From Streptomyces ruber (GTDB lineage Bacteria > Actinomycetota > Actinomycetes > Streptomycetales > Streptomycetaceae): a DNA stretch of 64,000 nucleotides. This document shows, piece by piece, positions 33,156-42,106 of the stretch. The translations under genes were made by a program, and so were the position numbers. The stretch is from NCBI RefSeq assembly GCF_014648075.1, contig NZ_BMQK01000017.1, forward strand, positions 102,031 to 166,030, read 5' to 3'. Position 1 is the stretch's first letter, and each line of letters starts with the position of its first letter. The notes beneath the pieces were generated by a model. The model saw nothing but the letters and a program-made list of their open reading frames with translations. It did not search any database and was not told where the DNA came from.

Positions 33156-34786
33156 GCCCCGTACAGCAGGTACAGCAGACCGTGCTCGCCGCGAACGAGG
33201 CCAGCGAGCACCGGCCGCTCATCATCTCCCTGTTCGCGGCGTTCGTCCTCGCGACCCTCTTCATCACCGTCTGGGCGGGCCGGCAGACCAAGGACGAGGC
33301 GGACTTCTACGCGGGCGGCCGCCAGTTCAGCGCCTTCCAGAACGGGCTCGCGGTCTCCGGCGACTACATGTCGGCCGCGTCGTTCCTCGGCATCGCGGGC
33401 GCCATCGCCATCTTCGGCTACGACGGCTTCCTCTACTCCATCGGCTTCCTCGTCGCCTGGCTGGTCGCCCTGCTCCTGGTGGCCGAGCCGCTCAGGAACT
33501 CCGGCCGCTACACCATGGGCGACGTCCTCGCGTACCGCATGCGCCAGCGCCCGGTGCGCACCGCCGCCGGCACCTCCACCATCGTCGTCTCGATCTTCTA
33601 TCTGCTGGCGCAGATGGCGGGCGCGGGTGTCCTCGTCTCGCTGCTGCTCGGCATCACCAGCGACGCCGGCAAGATCGCCATCGTCGCCCTGGTCGGCGTG
33701 CTGATGATCGTCTACGTCACCATCGGCGGCATGAAGGGCACCACCTGGGTGCAGATGGTCAAGGCCGTGCTGCTCATCGGCGGCACCCTGCTCATCACCT
33801 TCCTGGTGCTGCTGAAGTTCGACTTCAACGTCTCCGACCTGCTCGGCTCCGCCGCCGAGAACAGCGGCAAGGGCGCCGCCTTCCTGGAGCCCGGCCTCCA
33901 GTACGGCGCGACCGCCACCACCAAGCTGGACTTCATCTCCCTCGGCATCGCCCTGGTGCTCGGCACCGCGGGTCTGCCGCACATCCTGATCCGCTTCTAC
34001 ACGGTGCCCACGGCCAAGGCCGCCCGGAAGTCCGTGAACTGGGCCATCGGCATCATCGGCGCCTTCTACCTGATGACCATCGCCCTCGGCTTCGGCGCCG
34101 CCGCCCTGATCTCCCAGGACGAGATCATCGAGTCCAACCCGTCCGGCAACACGGCGGCCCCGCTGCTCGCCCTGCACCTCGGCGGCGTCGACTCGGCCTG
34201 GGGCGCTGCCCTGCTCGCCACCATCTCGGCGGTGGCCTTCGCGACGATCCTCGCCGTCGTCGCCGGCCTCACCCTCGCCTCGTCCTCGTCCTTCGCGCAC
34301 GACATCTACGCCAACGTCATCCGCAAGGGGAAGGCCACCGGCGCCGAGGAGATCCGCGCGGCCCGCTGGGCGACGGTGTTCATCGGCATCGTCTCCATCG
34401 CGCTGGGCGCCCTCGCCCGCGACCTCAACGTGGCCGGCCTGGTCGCGCTGGCCTTCGCGGTCGCCGCCTCCGCCAACCTGCCGACCATCCTGTACAGCCT
34501 GTTCTGGAAGCGGTTCACCACCCAGGGCGCGCTGTGGTCGATCTACGGCGGGCTGATCGTGGCCGTCGGCCTGGTGCTCTTCTCACCGGTGGTCTCGGGC
34601 GCGCCCACGGCGATGTTCCCCGGCGCCGACTTCGACTGGTTCCCGCTGAAGAACCCGGGCATCATCTCGATCCCGTTCGGCTTCCTGATGGGCTGGCTCG
34701 GTACGGTCCTCTCCAAGGAGGAGCCGGACGCCGACAAGTACGCCGAGCTGGAGGTGCGCTCCCTCACGGGCACCGGCGCCCACTGA
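33152..34786 (+). CDS. actP: Cation/acetate symporter ActP (sodium:solute symporter family)
   Basis: 544 residues from the GTG at 33152 that overlaps the DUF485 stop. About 13 hydrophobic segments and SSS-family motifs are present: DEADFYAGGRQFSAFQNGLAVSGDYMSAASFLG, GYDGFLYSIGFLVAW and GLPHILIRFYTVPTAKAARKSV. It imports acetate or other short carboxylates using a sodium or proton gradient, supporting acetate use via acetyl-CoA synthetase. A long-looped 16-bp hairpin follows the gene. Confidence 0.95.
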   Translation: MSPVQQVQQTVLAANEASEHRPLIISLFAAFVLATLFITVWAGRQTKDEADFYAGGRQFSAFQNGLAVSGDYMSAASFLGIAGAIAIFGYDGFLYSIGFLVAWLVALLLVAEPLRNSGRYTMGDVLAYRMRQRPVRTAAGTSTIVVSIFYLLAQMAGAGVLVSLLLGITSDAGKIAIVALVGVLMIVYVTIGGMKGTTWVQMVKAVLLIGGTLLITFLVLLKFDFNVSDLLGSAAENSGKGAAFLEPGLQYGATATTKLDFISLGIALVLGTAGLPHILIRFYTVPTAKAARKSVNWAIGIIGAFYLMTIALGFGAAALISQDEIIESNPSGNTAAPLLALHLGGVDSAWGAALLATISAVAFATILAVVAGLTLASSSSFAHDIYANVIRKGKATGAEEIRAARWATVFIGIVSIALGALARDLNVAGLVALAFAVAASANLPTILYSLFWKRFTTQGALWSIYGGLIVAVGLVLFSPVVSGAPTAMFPGADFDWFPLKNPGIISIPFGFLMGWLGTVLSKEEPDADKYAELEVRSLTGTGAH

Positions 34787-34811
34787 TCCCGGCGCGCTGA
34801 TCGCCCCCTCT

Positions 34812-34885
34812 CGCCGACGGCCGTGTCGCTGGCCCCCGTACGTCGCAGCCAAGCGCCGTACGCCCCCGGGACACGGCCGTCGGCG
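34812..34885 (+). terminator. Long-stem terminator after actP
   Basis: A perfect 16-bp inverted repeat (34812-34827, CGCCGACGGCCGTGTC, with 34870-34885), with a 42-base loop. It begins 25 bases after the actP stop and ends about 95 bases before moaA. The long loop is unusual for a simple terminator. Confidence 0.6.
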
Positions 34886-34981
34886 CGTTACGCGGGTCCG
34901 GGCCCCGGGAGTTGTCCGTGCCGTCACGTAGGCTCGCAGGTGCCGGACAACCGATGATCCGTTCCTAGGGAGGGGGCCGAC

Positions 34982-35971
34982 GTGCTCATCGACACCTACG
35001 GCCGGGTGGCCACCGACCTGCGGGTCTCGCTGACCGACCGGTGCAACCTGCGCTGCACGTACTGCATGCCCGAGGAGGGCCTGCAGTGGCTGGCCAAGCC
35101 GGACCTGCTCACCGACGACGAGATCGTCCGCCTGATCGGCCTCGCGGTCACCTCCCTCGGCGTCGAGGAGGTCCGCTTCACGGGCGGTGAGCCCCTGCTC
35201 CGCCCCGGCCTGGTGGGCATCGTGGAGCGGGTCGCCGCCCTCGCGCCGCGCCCGCAGATGTCCCTCACCACCAACGGCATCGGTCTGAAGCGCACGGCGA
35301 CGGCGCTGAAGGCGGCGGGCCTGGACCGGGTCAACGTCTCGCTGGACACCCTGCGCCCCGACGTCTTCAAGACCCTCACCCGCCGGGACCGCCACAAGGA
35401 CGTCCTGGAGGGACTGGAGGCGGCCCGTGACGCCGGACTGACCCCCGTCAAGGTCAACGCGGTCCTGATGCCGGGCATGAACGAGGACGAGGCACCGGAC
35501 CTCCTGGCCTGGGCCGTCGAGCACGGCTACGAGCTGCGGTTCATCGAGCAGATGCCGCTCGACGCCCAGCACGGCTGGAAGCGCGAGGGCATGGTCACCG
35601 CGGGGGACATCCTCGCCTCGCTGCGCACCCGCTTCGAACTCACCGAGGAGGGCGCCGACGAGCGCGGCTCCGCCCCCGCCGAGCGCTGGCTCGTGGACGG
35701 CGGCCCGCACCGCGTGGGCGTGATCGCCTCGGTCACCCGCCCGTTCTGCCGCGCCTGCGACCGCACCCGGCTCACGGCGGACGGGCAGATACGCACCTGT
35801 CTGTTCGCCCGGGAGGAGACCGATCTGAGGGCGGCCCTGCGCTCGGGCGCCCCCGACGAGGAGGTCGCCCGTATCTGGCGGCTCGCCATGTGGGGCAAGA
35901 AGGCGGGCTCGGGCCTGGACGACCCGTCGTTCCTGCAGCCGGACCGGCCGATGTCGGCGATCGGCGGCTGA
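34982..35971 (+). CDS. moaA: GTP 3',8-cyclase MoaA
   Basis: A radical SAM enzyme converting GTP to 3',8-cyclo-GTP, the first step of molybdenum cofactor synthesis. It has 329 residues from the GTG at 34982, which follows AGGGAGG. The SAM [4Fe-4S] cluster motif is CNLRCTYC (Cys21, 25, 28) and the second cluster uses CRACDRTR...TC near the C-terminus. RFTGGEPLLR is the SAM-binding loop, and the chain ends in the conserved Gly-Gly needed for catalysis. An inverted repeat GTTGTCCG/CGGACAAC (34911-34918, 34944-34951) lies in the leader. It is a single gene here; the other moa genes are not in the window. Confidence 0.96.
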   Translation: MLIDTYGRVATDLRVSLTDRCNLRCTYCMPEEGLQWLAKPDLLTDDEIVRLIGLAVTSLGVEEVRFTGGEPLLRPGLVGIVERVAALAPRPQMSLTTNGIGLKRTATALKAAGLDRVNVSLDTLRPDVFKTLTRRDRHKDVLEGLEAARDAGLTPVKVNAVLMPGMNEDEAPDLLAWAVEHGYELRFIEQMPLDAQHGWKREGMVTAGDILASLRTRFELTEEGADERGSAPAERWLVDGGPHRVGVIASVTRPFCRACDRTRLTADGQIRTCLFAREETDLRAALRSGAPDEEVARIWRLAMWGKKAGSGLDDPSFLQPDRPMSAIGG

Positions 35972-35972
35972 C

Positions 35973-36221
35973 CTACGCCCGGTCCTCCCCGGGCGCCCGC
36001 CACTCCGTGAGCTTCACGACGTCCTTCAGGAACCCCCGCACACCCAGGAACTCCGACAGGTGCTCGCGGTGCTCCTCGCAGGCGAGCCACGTCTTGCGGC
36101 GCTCGGGGGTGTGCAGCTTCGGGTTGTTCCACGCGAGCACCCAGACGGCGTCGGCGCGGCATCCCTTGGCGGAACAGACGGGGGAGGAGGGGCCGGAGCC
36201 GGGGACGTCGAGAAGGTTCAC
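35973..36221 (-). CDS. Small Cys/Trp-containing protein of unknown function
   Basis: 82 residues from the GTG at 36221. It has CSAKGC near the N-terminus and CEEHREH in the middle, which could bind zinc, and conserved-looking Trp residues (VWVLAWNNPKLHTPERRKTWLAC). Databases sometimes label it acetone carboxylase, which its size cannot support. It ends two bases from the moaA stop on the opposite strand. No function is inferred. Confidence 0.75.
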   Translation of the reverse strand: MNLLDVPGSGPSSPVCSAKGCRADAVWVLAWNNPKLHTPERRKTWLACEEHREHLSEFLGVRGFLKDVVKLTEWRAPGEDRA

Positions 36222-36271
36222 GCCTCGACCCTAACGCGCTCGGACTCCGGGCGATCGCCGCCCCAAAAGGC

Positions 36272-36307
36272 GACGCCGAGCAGCCACGGGGGGAGCTGCC
36301 CGGCGTC
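36272..36307 (-). terminator. Hairpin, probable terminator after the DUF3099 gene
   Basis: GACGCCG (36272-36278) pairs with CGGCGTC (36301-36307), and an inner CAGC pairs with GCTG. Positioned between the leftward DUF3099 gene and the small protein gene, it is probably the end of the former's transcript. Confidence 0.5.
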
Positions 36308-36356
36308 GGTCTTGTCGCTCCGACGGGGGATGCGGAGCGCCTACGAAGTATGTCAC

Positions 36357-36435
36357 GCGGAACCCGCTGCCCGGGACCGGAACAGCATGATTGATCTGAA
36401 GCAATTCCCCGGACCGCCGCGCGAACGGGTTCCGC
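36357..36435. other. Structured intergenic stretch with 10-bp inverted repeat
   Basis: GCGGAACCCG (36357-36366) and CGGGTTCCGC (36426-36435) are perfect complements separated by 59 bases. A TTG-started 72-codon frame covers it on the minus strand (MSRRKRNPFARRSGELLQ) but lacks a ribosome-binding site and has mixed third-position composition. It could be a small RNA, a leader or an untranslated part of the DUF3099 transcript. Confidence 0.4.
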
Positions 36436-36467
36436 TTGCGCCTGCTCAACCGCCGGGAGGACCGAGG

Positions 36468-36848
36468 TCAGAGCCGGTCCCCGGGCTCGCCGCGGGGCGC
36501 TCCCGAGTCGGCCGGCGCGTCCTCCGCACCGGCTTCCGCGCGGTCGTGCGCCGGCGGCGCGATCATCGGCCGCGCCGGCGGCGTCACGAACGTGGACGGC
36601 AGCCCGGGCGCGTTCTCCCGGCCCGCGTTGGCGATCACCACGGCGATGTAGGGGAGGGTCATCCCGAGCACCAGCGCGACGATCGCGACGTGCCGTTCGA
36701 CGTTCCACAGGAGCGCGGCCGCGATCACCGCCACCGTGCGGAGGGACATCGAGATGACATACCGCCGCTGCCGGCCGCGCACGTCCTCGGCAAGGCCCTG
36801 CCGGGCTCCGGTGATCCGGAAGACCTCACCGTCGCGTCGCTTCCGCAT
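36468..36848 (-). CDS. DUF3099 membrane protein
   Basis: 126 residues from the ATG at 36848, which has GGTGGAG five bases upstream. An N-terminal cytoplasmic stretch (RDGEVFRITGARQGLAEDVRGRQRRYVISM) is followed by two membrane segments (LRTVAVIAAALLW and HVAIVALVLGMTLPYIAVVIA) and a disordered Pro/Ala/Asp tail, the layout of DUF3099. Function unknown; widespread in actinobacteria. Confidence 0.88.
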   Translation of the reverse strand: MRKRRDGEVFRITGARQGLAEDVRGRQRRYVISMSLRTVAVIAAALLWNVERHVAIVALVLGMTLPYIAVVIANAGRENAPGLPSTFVTPPARPMIAPPAHDRAEAGAEDAPADSGAPRGEPGDRL

Positions 36849-37150
36849 CACGCTCCACCACCCACCCGCATCGGCCACTCCCCGGCCCGTGATCCGGTAC
36901 CGACCCGGTCAGTGCAACAGGCCCGCACCAACCACCACATTACGCCGCGCCCCAGCGGCCCACGAGACCGGGGCACCTCCGCCGGGGATGCGCCGTAGCG
37001 CGTACGGCCCCGCCCGGCATGCGCCGTACCGCGCACCGGCCCACACTGGGCGTGACCTTCCACGTCGAGCGCCGGTCGGAGCCGACCCAGGCGCTTTCAC
37101 GCGACATCCAGGGGACACCGGGGGACAATCGAGGGCAGAAGGAGGCAGAC
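36849..37150. other. Divergent intergenic region, no gene seen
   Basis: 302 bases between the DUF3099 and GlsB genes, presumably holding both promoters. Frames are short, Arg/Pro-rich and lack ribosome-binding sites. Two loosely similar copies of a GCGCCGTA-containing segment (about 36990 and 37021) are present. I see no convincing -35/-10. Confidence 0.5.
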
Positions 37151-37426
37151 ATGGGCTGGCTATGGGCGATCATCGTCGGGTTCGTGCTGGGTCTGCTGGC
37201 CAAGGCGATCATTCCGGGCAAGCAGCACAGTCCGCTCTGGCTGACCACGATCTTCGGCATCCTCGGCGGCATCATCGGCAACGCGCTCGCCCGGGCTTTC
37301 GGCATCGCGTCGACGCCGGGCATCGACTGGGGCCGCCACGTGCTCCAGGTCGTGGCGGCCGTCGTGATCGTTTTCCTGGGCGACATGGCGTACATGGCGC
37401 TACGGGGCAACAAACAGCGCGCGTAA
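37151..37426 (+). CDS. GlsB/YeaQ/YmgE family stress membrane protein
   Basis: 91 residues from the ATG at 37151, preceded by AAGGAGG. Three glycine-rich membrane segments with the family signature GWLWAIIVGFVLGLLAK and FGILGGIIGNALAR. These small proteins are associated with general stress in many bacteria but have no known activity. It is followed by a bidirectional terminator shared with tyrS. Confidence 0.93.
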   Translation: MGWLWAIIVGFVLGLLAKAIIPGKQHSPLWLTTIFGILGGIIGNALARAFGIASTPGIDWGRHVLQVVAAVVIVFLGDMAYMALRGNKQRA

Positions 37427-37442
37427 GCGGCGGACGGGAAGA

Positions 37443-37474
37443 GTCCCGCGCCCCTCGATCGAGGGGCGCGGGAC
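37443..37474. terminator. Bidirectional terminator between glsB-like and tyrS
   Basis: A 32-base perfect palindrome centred on CTCGATCGAG, with arms GTCCCGCGCCCCTCGA and its complement. It sits between convergent genes, 16 bases after the GlsB stop and 21 bases past the tyrS stop. Confidence 0.8.
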
Positions 37475-37495
37475 CATGCCGGTGTGCGGCTCCGC

Positions 37496-38764
37496 CTACG
37501 CCCCGGTGACCTCGACCGCCGCCAGGTTCTTCTTGCCGCGGCGCAGCACCAGCCAGCGGCCGTGCAGCAGGTCCTCGCGGGCGGGGACGGCGTCCTCGGC
37601 GGCGACCTTCGCGTTGTTCACGTAGGCGCCGCCCTCCTTCACCGTCCGCCGCGCGGCCGACTTGCTGGCCACCAGGCCCGCCTCCGCGAACAGGTCCACC
37701 ACCGGCGCGAGCTCGGCGACCCGGACGTGCGGCACCTCCGAGAGGGCCGCCGCCAGCGTCCGGTCGTCGAGCTCCGTGAGCTCGCCCTGGCCGAAGAGGG
37801 CCTTGGACGCGGCGATCACGGCGGCCGTCTGGTCGGCGCCGTGCACCAGCGTGGTCAGCTCCTCGGCGAGCGCGCGCTGCGCGGCCCGGGCCTGCGGACG
37901 CTCCTCGGTCTGCCGCTCCAGCTCCTCCAGCTCCTCGCGGGACCGGAAGGACAGGATGCGCAGGTACCGGGAGACGTCCCGGTCGTCCGTGTTCAGCCAG
38001 AACTGGTAGAACGCGTACGGCGTCGTCATCTCGGCGTCGAGCCAGACGGCGCCGCCCTCGCTCTTGCCGAACTTGGTGCCGTCCGCCTTGGTCATCAGCG
38101 GCGTCGCCAGCGCGTGCACCGTGGCGTCGGGCTCCAGCCGGTGGATCAGGTCGAGGCCGGCCGTGAGGTTGCCCCACTGGTCGCTGCCGCCCTGCTGCAG
38201 CGTGCAGCCGTAGCGCCGGTAGAGCTGGAGGAAGTCCATGGCCTGGAGGAGCTGGTAGCTGAACTCCGTGTAGCTGATGCCCTCGGAGGACTCCAGGCGC
38301 CGGGCCACCGACTCCTTCGTCAGCATCTTGTTGACGCGGAAGTGCTTGCCGATGTCGCGGAGGAACTCGATCGCGGAGAGGTTCTGCGTCCAGTCGAGGT
38401 TGTTGACCATGACGGCCGCGTTCTCGCCCTCGAAGGACAGGAACGGTTCGATCTGGCGGCGCAGCCGCTCCACCCAGCCGGCGATCGTCTCCGGCGGGTT
38501 CAGCGTGCGCTCGGCGGTCGGGCGCGGGTCGCCGATCTGGCCCGTCGCGCCGCCCACCAGTGCCAGCGGCCGGTGCCCGGCCTGCTGGAGCCGGCGCACG
38601 GTGAGCACCTGCACCAGATGGCCCACGTGCAGGGAGGCCGCGGTCGGGTCGAAGCCGCAATAGAACGTGACGGGACCGTCCGCGAGCGCCTTGCGCAAGG
38701 CGTCCTCGTCGGTGGACTGGGCGAAGAGCCCACGCCACTTCAGGTCGTCGACGATGTCCGTCAC
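37496..38764 (-). CDS. tyrS: Tyrosyl-tRNA synthetase
   Basis: Charges tRNA-Tyr. It has 422 residues from the GTG at 38764. Class I signatures: HVGH (46-49) in place of HIGH, and KFGKS (231-235) in place of KMSKS, both usual for bacterial TyrRS. Tyrosine-binding residues are in YCGFDPTA, and QGGSDQWGN holds the conserved Asp and Gln. A C-terminal S4 domain starts near LVASKSAARRTVKEGGAYVNN. It is convergent with the GlsB gene; no T-box is evident in the roughly 100 bases upstream. Confidence 0.97.
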   Translation of the reverse strand: MTDIVDDLKWRGLFAQSTDEDALRKALADGPVTFYCGFDPTAASLHVGHLVQVLTVRRLQQAGHRPLALVGGATGQIGDPRPTAERTLNPPETIAGWVERLRRQIEPFLSFEGENAAVMVNNLDWTQNLSAIEFLRDIGKHFRVNKMLTKESVARRLESSEGISYTEFSYQLLQAMDFLQLYRRYGCTLQQGGSDQWGNLTAGLDLIHRLEPDATVHALATPLMTKADGTKFGKSEGGAVWLDAEMTTPYAFYQFWLNTDDRDVSRYLRILSFRSREELEELERQTEERPQARAAQRALAEELTTLVHGADQTAAVIAASKALFGQGELTELDDRTLAAALSEVPHVRVAELAPVVDLFAEAGLVASKSAARRTVKEGGAYVNNAKVAAEDAVPAREDLLHGRWLVLRRGKKNLAAVEVTGA

Positions 38765-38872
38765 GGTTCTCGTTCTCCTCGGATGACTCGTGGGGCGGTC
38801 GGCATGACCACCGCCCTACGAGGTTATACGCCCCCGCCGACAGCGCTCACGGCGTTATCGGCGGGGCTCGCC

Positions 38873-40267
38873 TCACACGCCCTGGCTGACCGAGCTCATG
38901 TTGAAGTCCGGGACGCGCAGCGGCGGCATCGCGGCCCGGGTGAACCAGTCGCCCCACTCCCGCGGCAGCGTCTTCTCCGTGCGCCCGGCCTCCGTCGCCC
39001 GGCCCAGCAGGCCGACCGGCGACTCGTTGAACCGGAAGTTGTTCACCTCGCCGACGACCTCGCCGTTCTCGACCAGGTAGACGCCGTCCCGGGTCAGCCC
39101 GGTCAGCAGCAGCGTCGCGGGGTCCACCTCGCGGATGTACCACAGACAGGTGAGCAGCAGCCCGCGCTCGGTGTGGGCGACCATCTCCTCCAGTGAGCGG
39201 TCCCCGCCCCCTTCGAGGACGAGGTTGCCGAACCCGGGCGCCACCGGCAGTCCGGTCAGGGCCGCGCTGTGCCGGGTGGTCGTCAGGTGCTTGAGCACAC
39301 CCCCGCCGATCCACTCGGTGGCCGGCACCGGCAGTCCGTTGTCGAACACCGAGGCGTCGTCGCCGGAGGAGTGGGCGAGCACGAAGGGGGCGGACTCCAG
39401 ACCCGGTTCGTCCGGGTCGCTGCGCAGGGTCAGCGGCAGCTCGGTCAGCCTTTCGCCGACGCGCGTGCCGCCGCCCGGCGCGGAGAACACCGTCCGGCCC
39501 TCGGCCGCGTCCCGGGCCGACGCCGACCACATCTGGTAGATCAGCAGGTCCGCCACGGCGCTCGGCGGCAGCAGCGTCTCGTAGCGTCCGGCGGGCAGCT
39601 CGATCCGGCGCCCGGCCCACGCCAGCCGCCGGGCCAGCTCCTCGTCCAGCGCGCCCGGGTCGACGTCCCGGAAGTCGCGCGTCGACCGCCCGGCCCACGC
39701 GGAGCGTGTGCGGTCCGGGGACTTGGCGTTGAGCTCCAGCGTGCCCCTGGGCTGGTCGTGGCGCAGGCGCAGTCCGGTCGACGTCCCCAGGTAGCTGGAG
39801 ACCATCTGGTGGTCGGCGAACCCGTAGAGCTCCCGGCCGTTCGCCCGCGCGCGGGCGAACGCCTCGCCGAGCGCGGGCGCGAAGTCCGCGTAGACGGCGG
39901 ACGAGGTCTCGGCCGGGACGTCCCGGAAGCCGGGCGACTCCGGGACGTCCCGGACGAGGGGCTGCGCGTCCTCGGCGGGCCCTGCCGCGCGCGCGGCGTC
40001 CTCCGCGGCCCGTACCAGGGACTCCAGTTCGCTGGCGGTGACGGCGGACCGGGACACCACTCCGGTGGCCGTGCCCTCCGCGCCGTCGACGGTCGCGACG
40101 ACCGTCAGCGTCCGCCCGCGCGTGACGCCGTTCGTGGTCAGCGCGTTGCCCGCCCAGCGCAGATTGGCCGTCGAGTGCTCGTCGGCGATGACCACGCAGC
40201 CGTCGGCCCGGGACAGTTCGAGGGCGCGCTCGACGATCTCGTGCGGCTTGTTCGTGCGCGCGGTCAT
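38873..40267 (-). CDS. pmbA: TldE/PmbA family metallopeptidase partner
   Basis: 464 residues from the ATG at 40267, overlapping the tldD stop by four bases (ATGA). It is the non-catalytic partner of TldD: no HExxH is present, but the fold motifs (RGRTLTVVAT, GRYETLLPPSAVADLL, VAPGFGNLVLEGG, LLLTGLTRDGVYLVENGEVVGEVNNFRFN) are family-typical. TldD/PmbA complexes degrade unfolded peptides and mature some RiPP peptides and antitoxins. The pair is in its most common bacterial arrangement, tldD upstream. Confidence 0.92.
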   Translation of the reverse strand: MTARTNKPHEIVERALELSRADGCVVIADEHSTANLRWAGNALTTNGVTRGRTLTVVATVDGAEGTATGVVSRSAVTASELESLVRAAEDAARAAGPAEDAQPLVRDVPESPGFRDVPAETSSAVYADFAPALGEAFARARANGRELYGFADHQMVSSYLGTSTGLRLRHDQPRGTLELNAKSPDRTRSAWAGRSTRDFRDVDPGALDEELARRLAWAGRRIELPAGRYETLLPPSAVADLLIYQMWSASARDAAEGRTVFSAPGGGTRVGERLTELPLTLRSDPDEPGLESAPFVLAHSSGDDASVFDNGLPVPATEWIGGGVLKHLTTTRHSAALTGLPVAPGFGNLVLEGGGDRSLEEMVAHTERGLLLTCLWYIREVDPATLLLTGLTRDGVYLVENGEVVGEVNNFRFNESPVGLLGRATEAGRTEKTLPREWGDWFTRAAMPPLRVPDFNMSSVSQGV

Positions 40268-41787
40268 CGTGCCGCCTCCTGCGTGGTGTTCAGAATGGTG
40301 ACGCCCTTGAACAGGGCCGAGGGGCAGCCGTGCGACACGGCGGCGATCTGGCCCGGCTGGGCCTTGCCGCAGTTGAAGGCACCGCCCAGGACGTACGTCT
40401 GCGGACCGCCGACCGCCGCCATGGAGCCCCAGAAGTCGGTGGTGGTCGCCTGGTACGCGACGTCTCTCAACTGCCCCGCGAGCCGCCCGTTCTCGATACG
40501 GAAGAAACGTTGTCCCGTGAACTGAAAATTGTACCTTTGCTGATCGATTGACCATGAACGGTCGCCGACGACGTAGATGCCGCGGTCCACGCCCCCGATC
40601 AGGTCCTCGGTCGACAGCCCGCCCGGATCCGGCTGGAGCGACACGTTGGCCATGCGCTGCACGGGCACGTGGGCGGGGGAGTCGGCGTAGGCGCAGCCGT
40701 TGGACCGCTCGAAGCCCGTCAGCTTCGCGATGCGCCGGTCGAGCTGGTAGCCGACCAGGGTCCCGTCCCGCACCAGGTCCCAGCTCTGGCCCTCGACGCC
40801 CTCGTCGTCGTACCCGATGGTCGCGAGCCCGTGCTCGGTGGTGCGGTCGCCGGTGACGTTCATCAGCTCCGAGCCGTACTTCAGCGTGCCCAGCCGGTCG
40901 AACGTGGCGAAGGAGGTCCCCGCGTACGCGGCCTCGTAGCCGAGCGCGCGGTCCAGCTCGGTGGCGTGGCCGATGGACTCGTGGATGGTCAGCCACAGGT
41001 TGGACGGGTCGATCACCAGGTCGTACACGCCGGCCTCGACGCTCGGCGCGCGCATCTTCTCGGCGAGCAGCCCGGGGATCCGTGCCAGCTCGTCCTCCCA
41101 GTCCCAGCCGGTGCCCGTCAGGTACTCCCAGCCGCGGCCCACGGGCGGCGCGAGGGTCCGCATGGAGTCGAACTCGCCGCTCGACGCGTCGACCGCCACC
41201 GCGGTCAGCTGCGGGTGCAGCCGGACGCGCTGCTGGGTGGTCACGGTCCCGGCGGTGTCGGCGTAGAACTTGTTCTCGTGCACGGTGAGCAGCGAGGCGT
41301 CCACGTGGCTGACCCCGTCGGCGGCGAGCAGCCGCGCGCTCCACTCCGCCAGCAGCCCCGACTTCTCCTCGTCGGGCACGGTGAACGGATCGATCTCGTA
41401 CGAGGACACCCACGTCCGCTCGGCGTGCACGGGCTCCTCGGCCAGCTCCACCCGCTCGTCCGAGCCCGCCGCCTTGATGACCTGCGCGGACAGCTTGGCC
41501 ATGGCCACGGCCTGCGACGCGACCTTGGCGGCGGCGTCCATGGTCAGATCCACGCCGGACGCGAACCCCCACGTCCCGCCGTGCACCACCCGCACCGCGT
41601 ACCCCAGGTCGGTCGTGTCCGAGGACGAGGAGGGCCTGGCGTCCCGCAGCCGCCAGGAGGCGCTGCGCACCCGCTCCAGGCGGAAGTCCGCGTGCTCGGC
41701 GCCGAGCGCACGCGCGCGGGCGAGCGCGGCGTCGGCGAGGGCGCGCAAGGGGAGTGCCGTGAAGGCTTCGTCGATGGAATGAGGCAC
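40264..41787 (-). CDS. tldD: TldD family zinc metallopeptidase
   Basis: 507 residues from the GTG at 41787 (upstream frame is unsupported). The catalytic zinc motif is HESIGH in LWLTIHESIGHATELDR. Other conserved parts are GTWGFASGVDLT, LVGYQLDRRIAKLTG and the Gly-rich C-terminal SMAAVGGPQTYVLGGAFNCGKAQPGQ. It is translationally coupled to pmbA. The substrate is unknown in the absence of an adjacent RiPP precursor; general protein quality control is the default. Confidence 0.94.
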   Translation of the reverse strand: MPHSIDEAFTALPLRALADAALARARALGAEHADFRLERVRSASWRLRDARPSSSSDTTDLGYAVRVVHGGTWGFASGVDLTMDAAAKVASQAVAMAKLSAQVIKAAGSDERVELAEEPVHAERTWVSSYEIDPFTVPDEEKSGLLAEWSARLLAADGVSHVDASLLTVHENKFYADTAGTVTTQQRVRLHPQLTAVAVDASSGEFDSMRTLAPPVGRGWEYLTGTGWDWEDELARIPGLLAEKMRAPSVEAGVYDLVIDPSNLWLTIHESIGHATELDRALGYEAAYAGTSFATFDRLGTLKYGSELMNVTGDRTTEHGLATIGYDDEGVEGQSWDLVRDGTLVGYQLDRRIAKLTGFERSNGCAYADSPAHVPVQRMANVSLQPDPGGLSTEDLIGGVDRGIYVVGDRSWSIDQQRYNFQFTGQRFFRIENGRLAGQLRDVAYQATTTDFWGSMAAVGGPQTYVLGGAFNCGKAQPGQIAAVSHGCPSALFKGVTILNTTQEAAR

Positions 41788-42106
41788 CGCCGTCTCTTTC
41801 TGTCGGGCTGAAGGGCTGTCGCGCTGTCCGGGCGACCGTGGTCGCCGTGTCCCGTGACTGCTCCGATCATGTCGCGGCGACGGCCCGCGAACCATGGGTT
41901 CGCGGGTGACGGAAAGCCGTCGCACGCCTCCGCCGGGGCCGGCCGGGCCGGGCGGGCGGCTGTAGGAACCCCACAGGACCCCTGCGGAGCCACTGTCGGT
42001 GCCCGATTGTCCGGACGACCGGACGGACCGATAGGTTTTCGGGGAAGCCGCACGTCGGCCAGGTGGCCGTCACAGGCGTATCTTCCGCTATCGAAAGGGT
42101 GATCCG
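41788..42106. promoter_or_regulatory. Divergent tldD-fabG promoter region with hairpin
   Basis: The 319-base spacer holds a perfect 10-bp inverted repeat, CCCGCGAACC-3-GGTTCGCGGG (41884-41906). A candidate fabG promoter is TTGTCC (42007-42012), 17 bases, GATAGG (42030-42035). Otherwise nothing gene-like is visible. Confidence 0.5.

Noticed and set aside
38873..41787. RiPP biosynthesis locus around tldD/pmbA
   Set aside because: No precursor peptide, cyclodehydratase or radical SAM peptide-modifying gene lies nearby; the pair is in a housekeeping setting.
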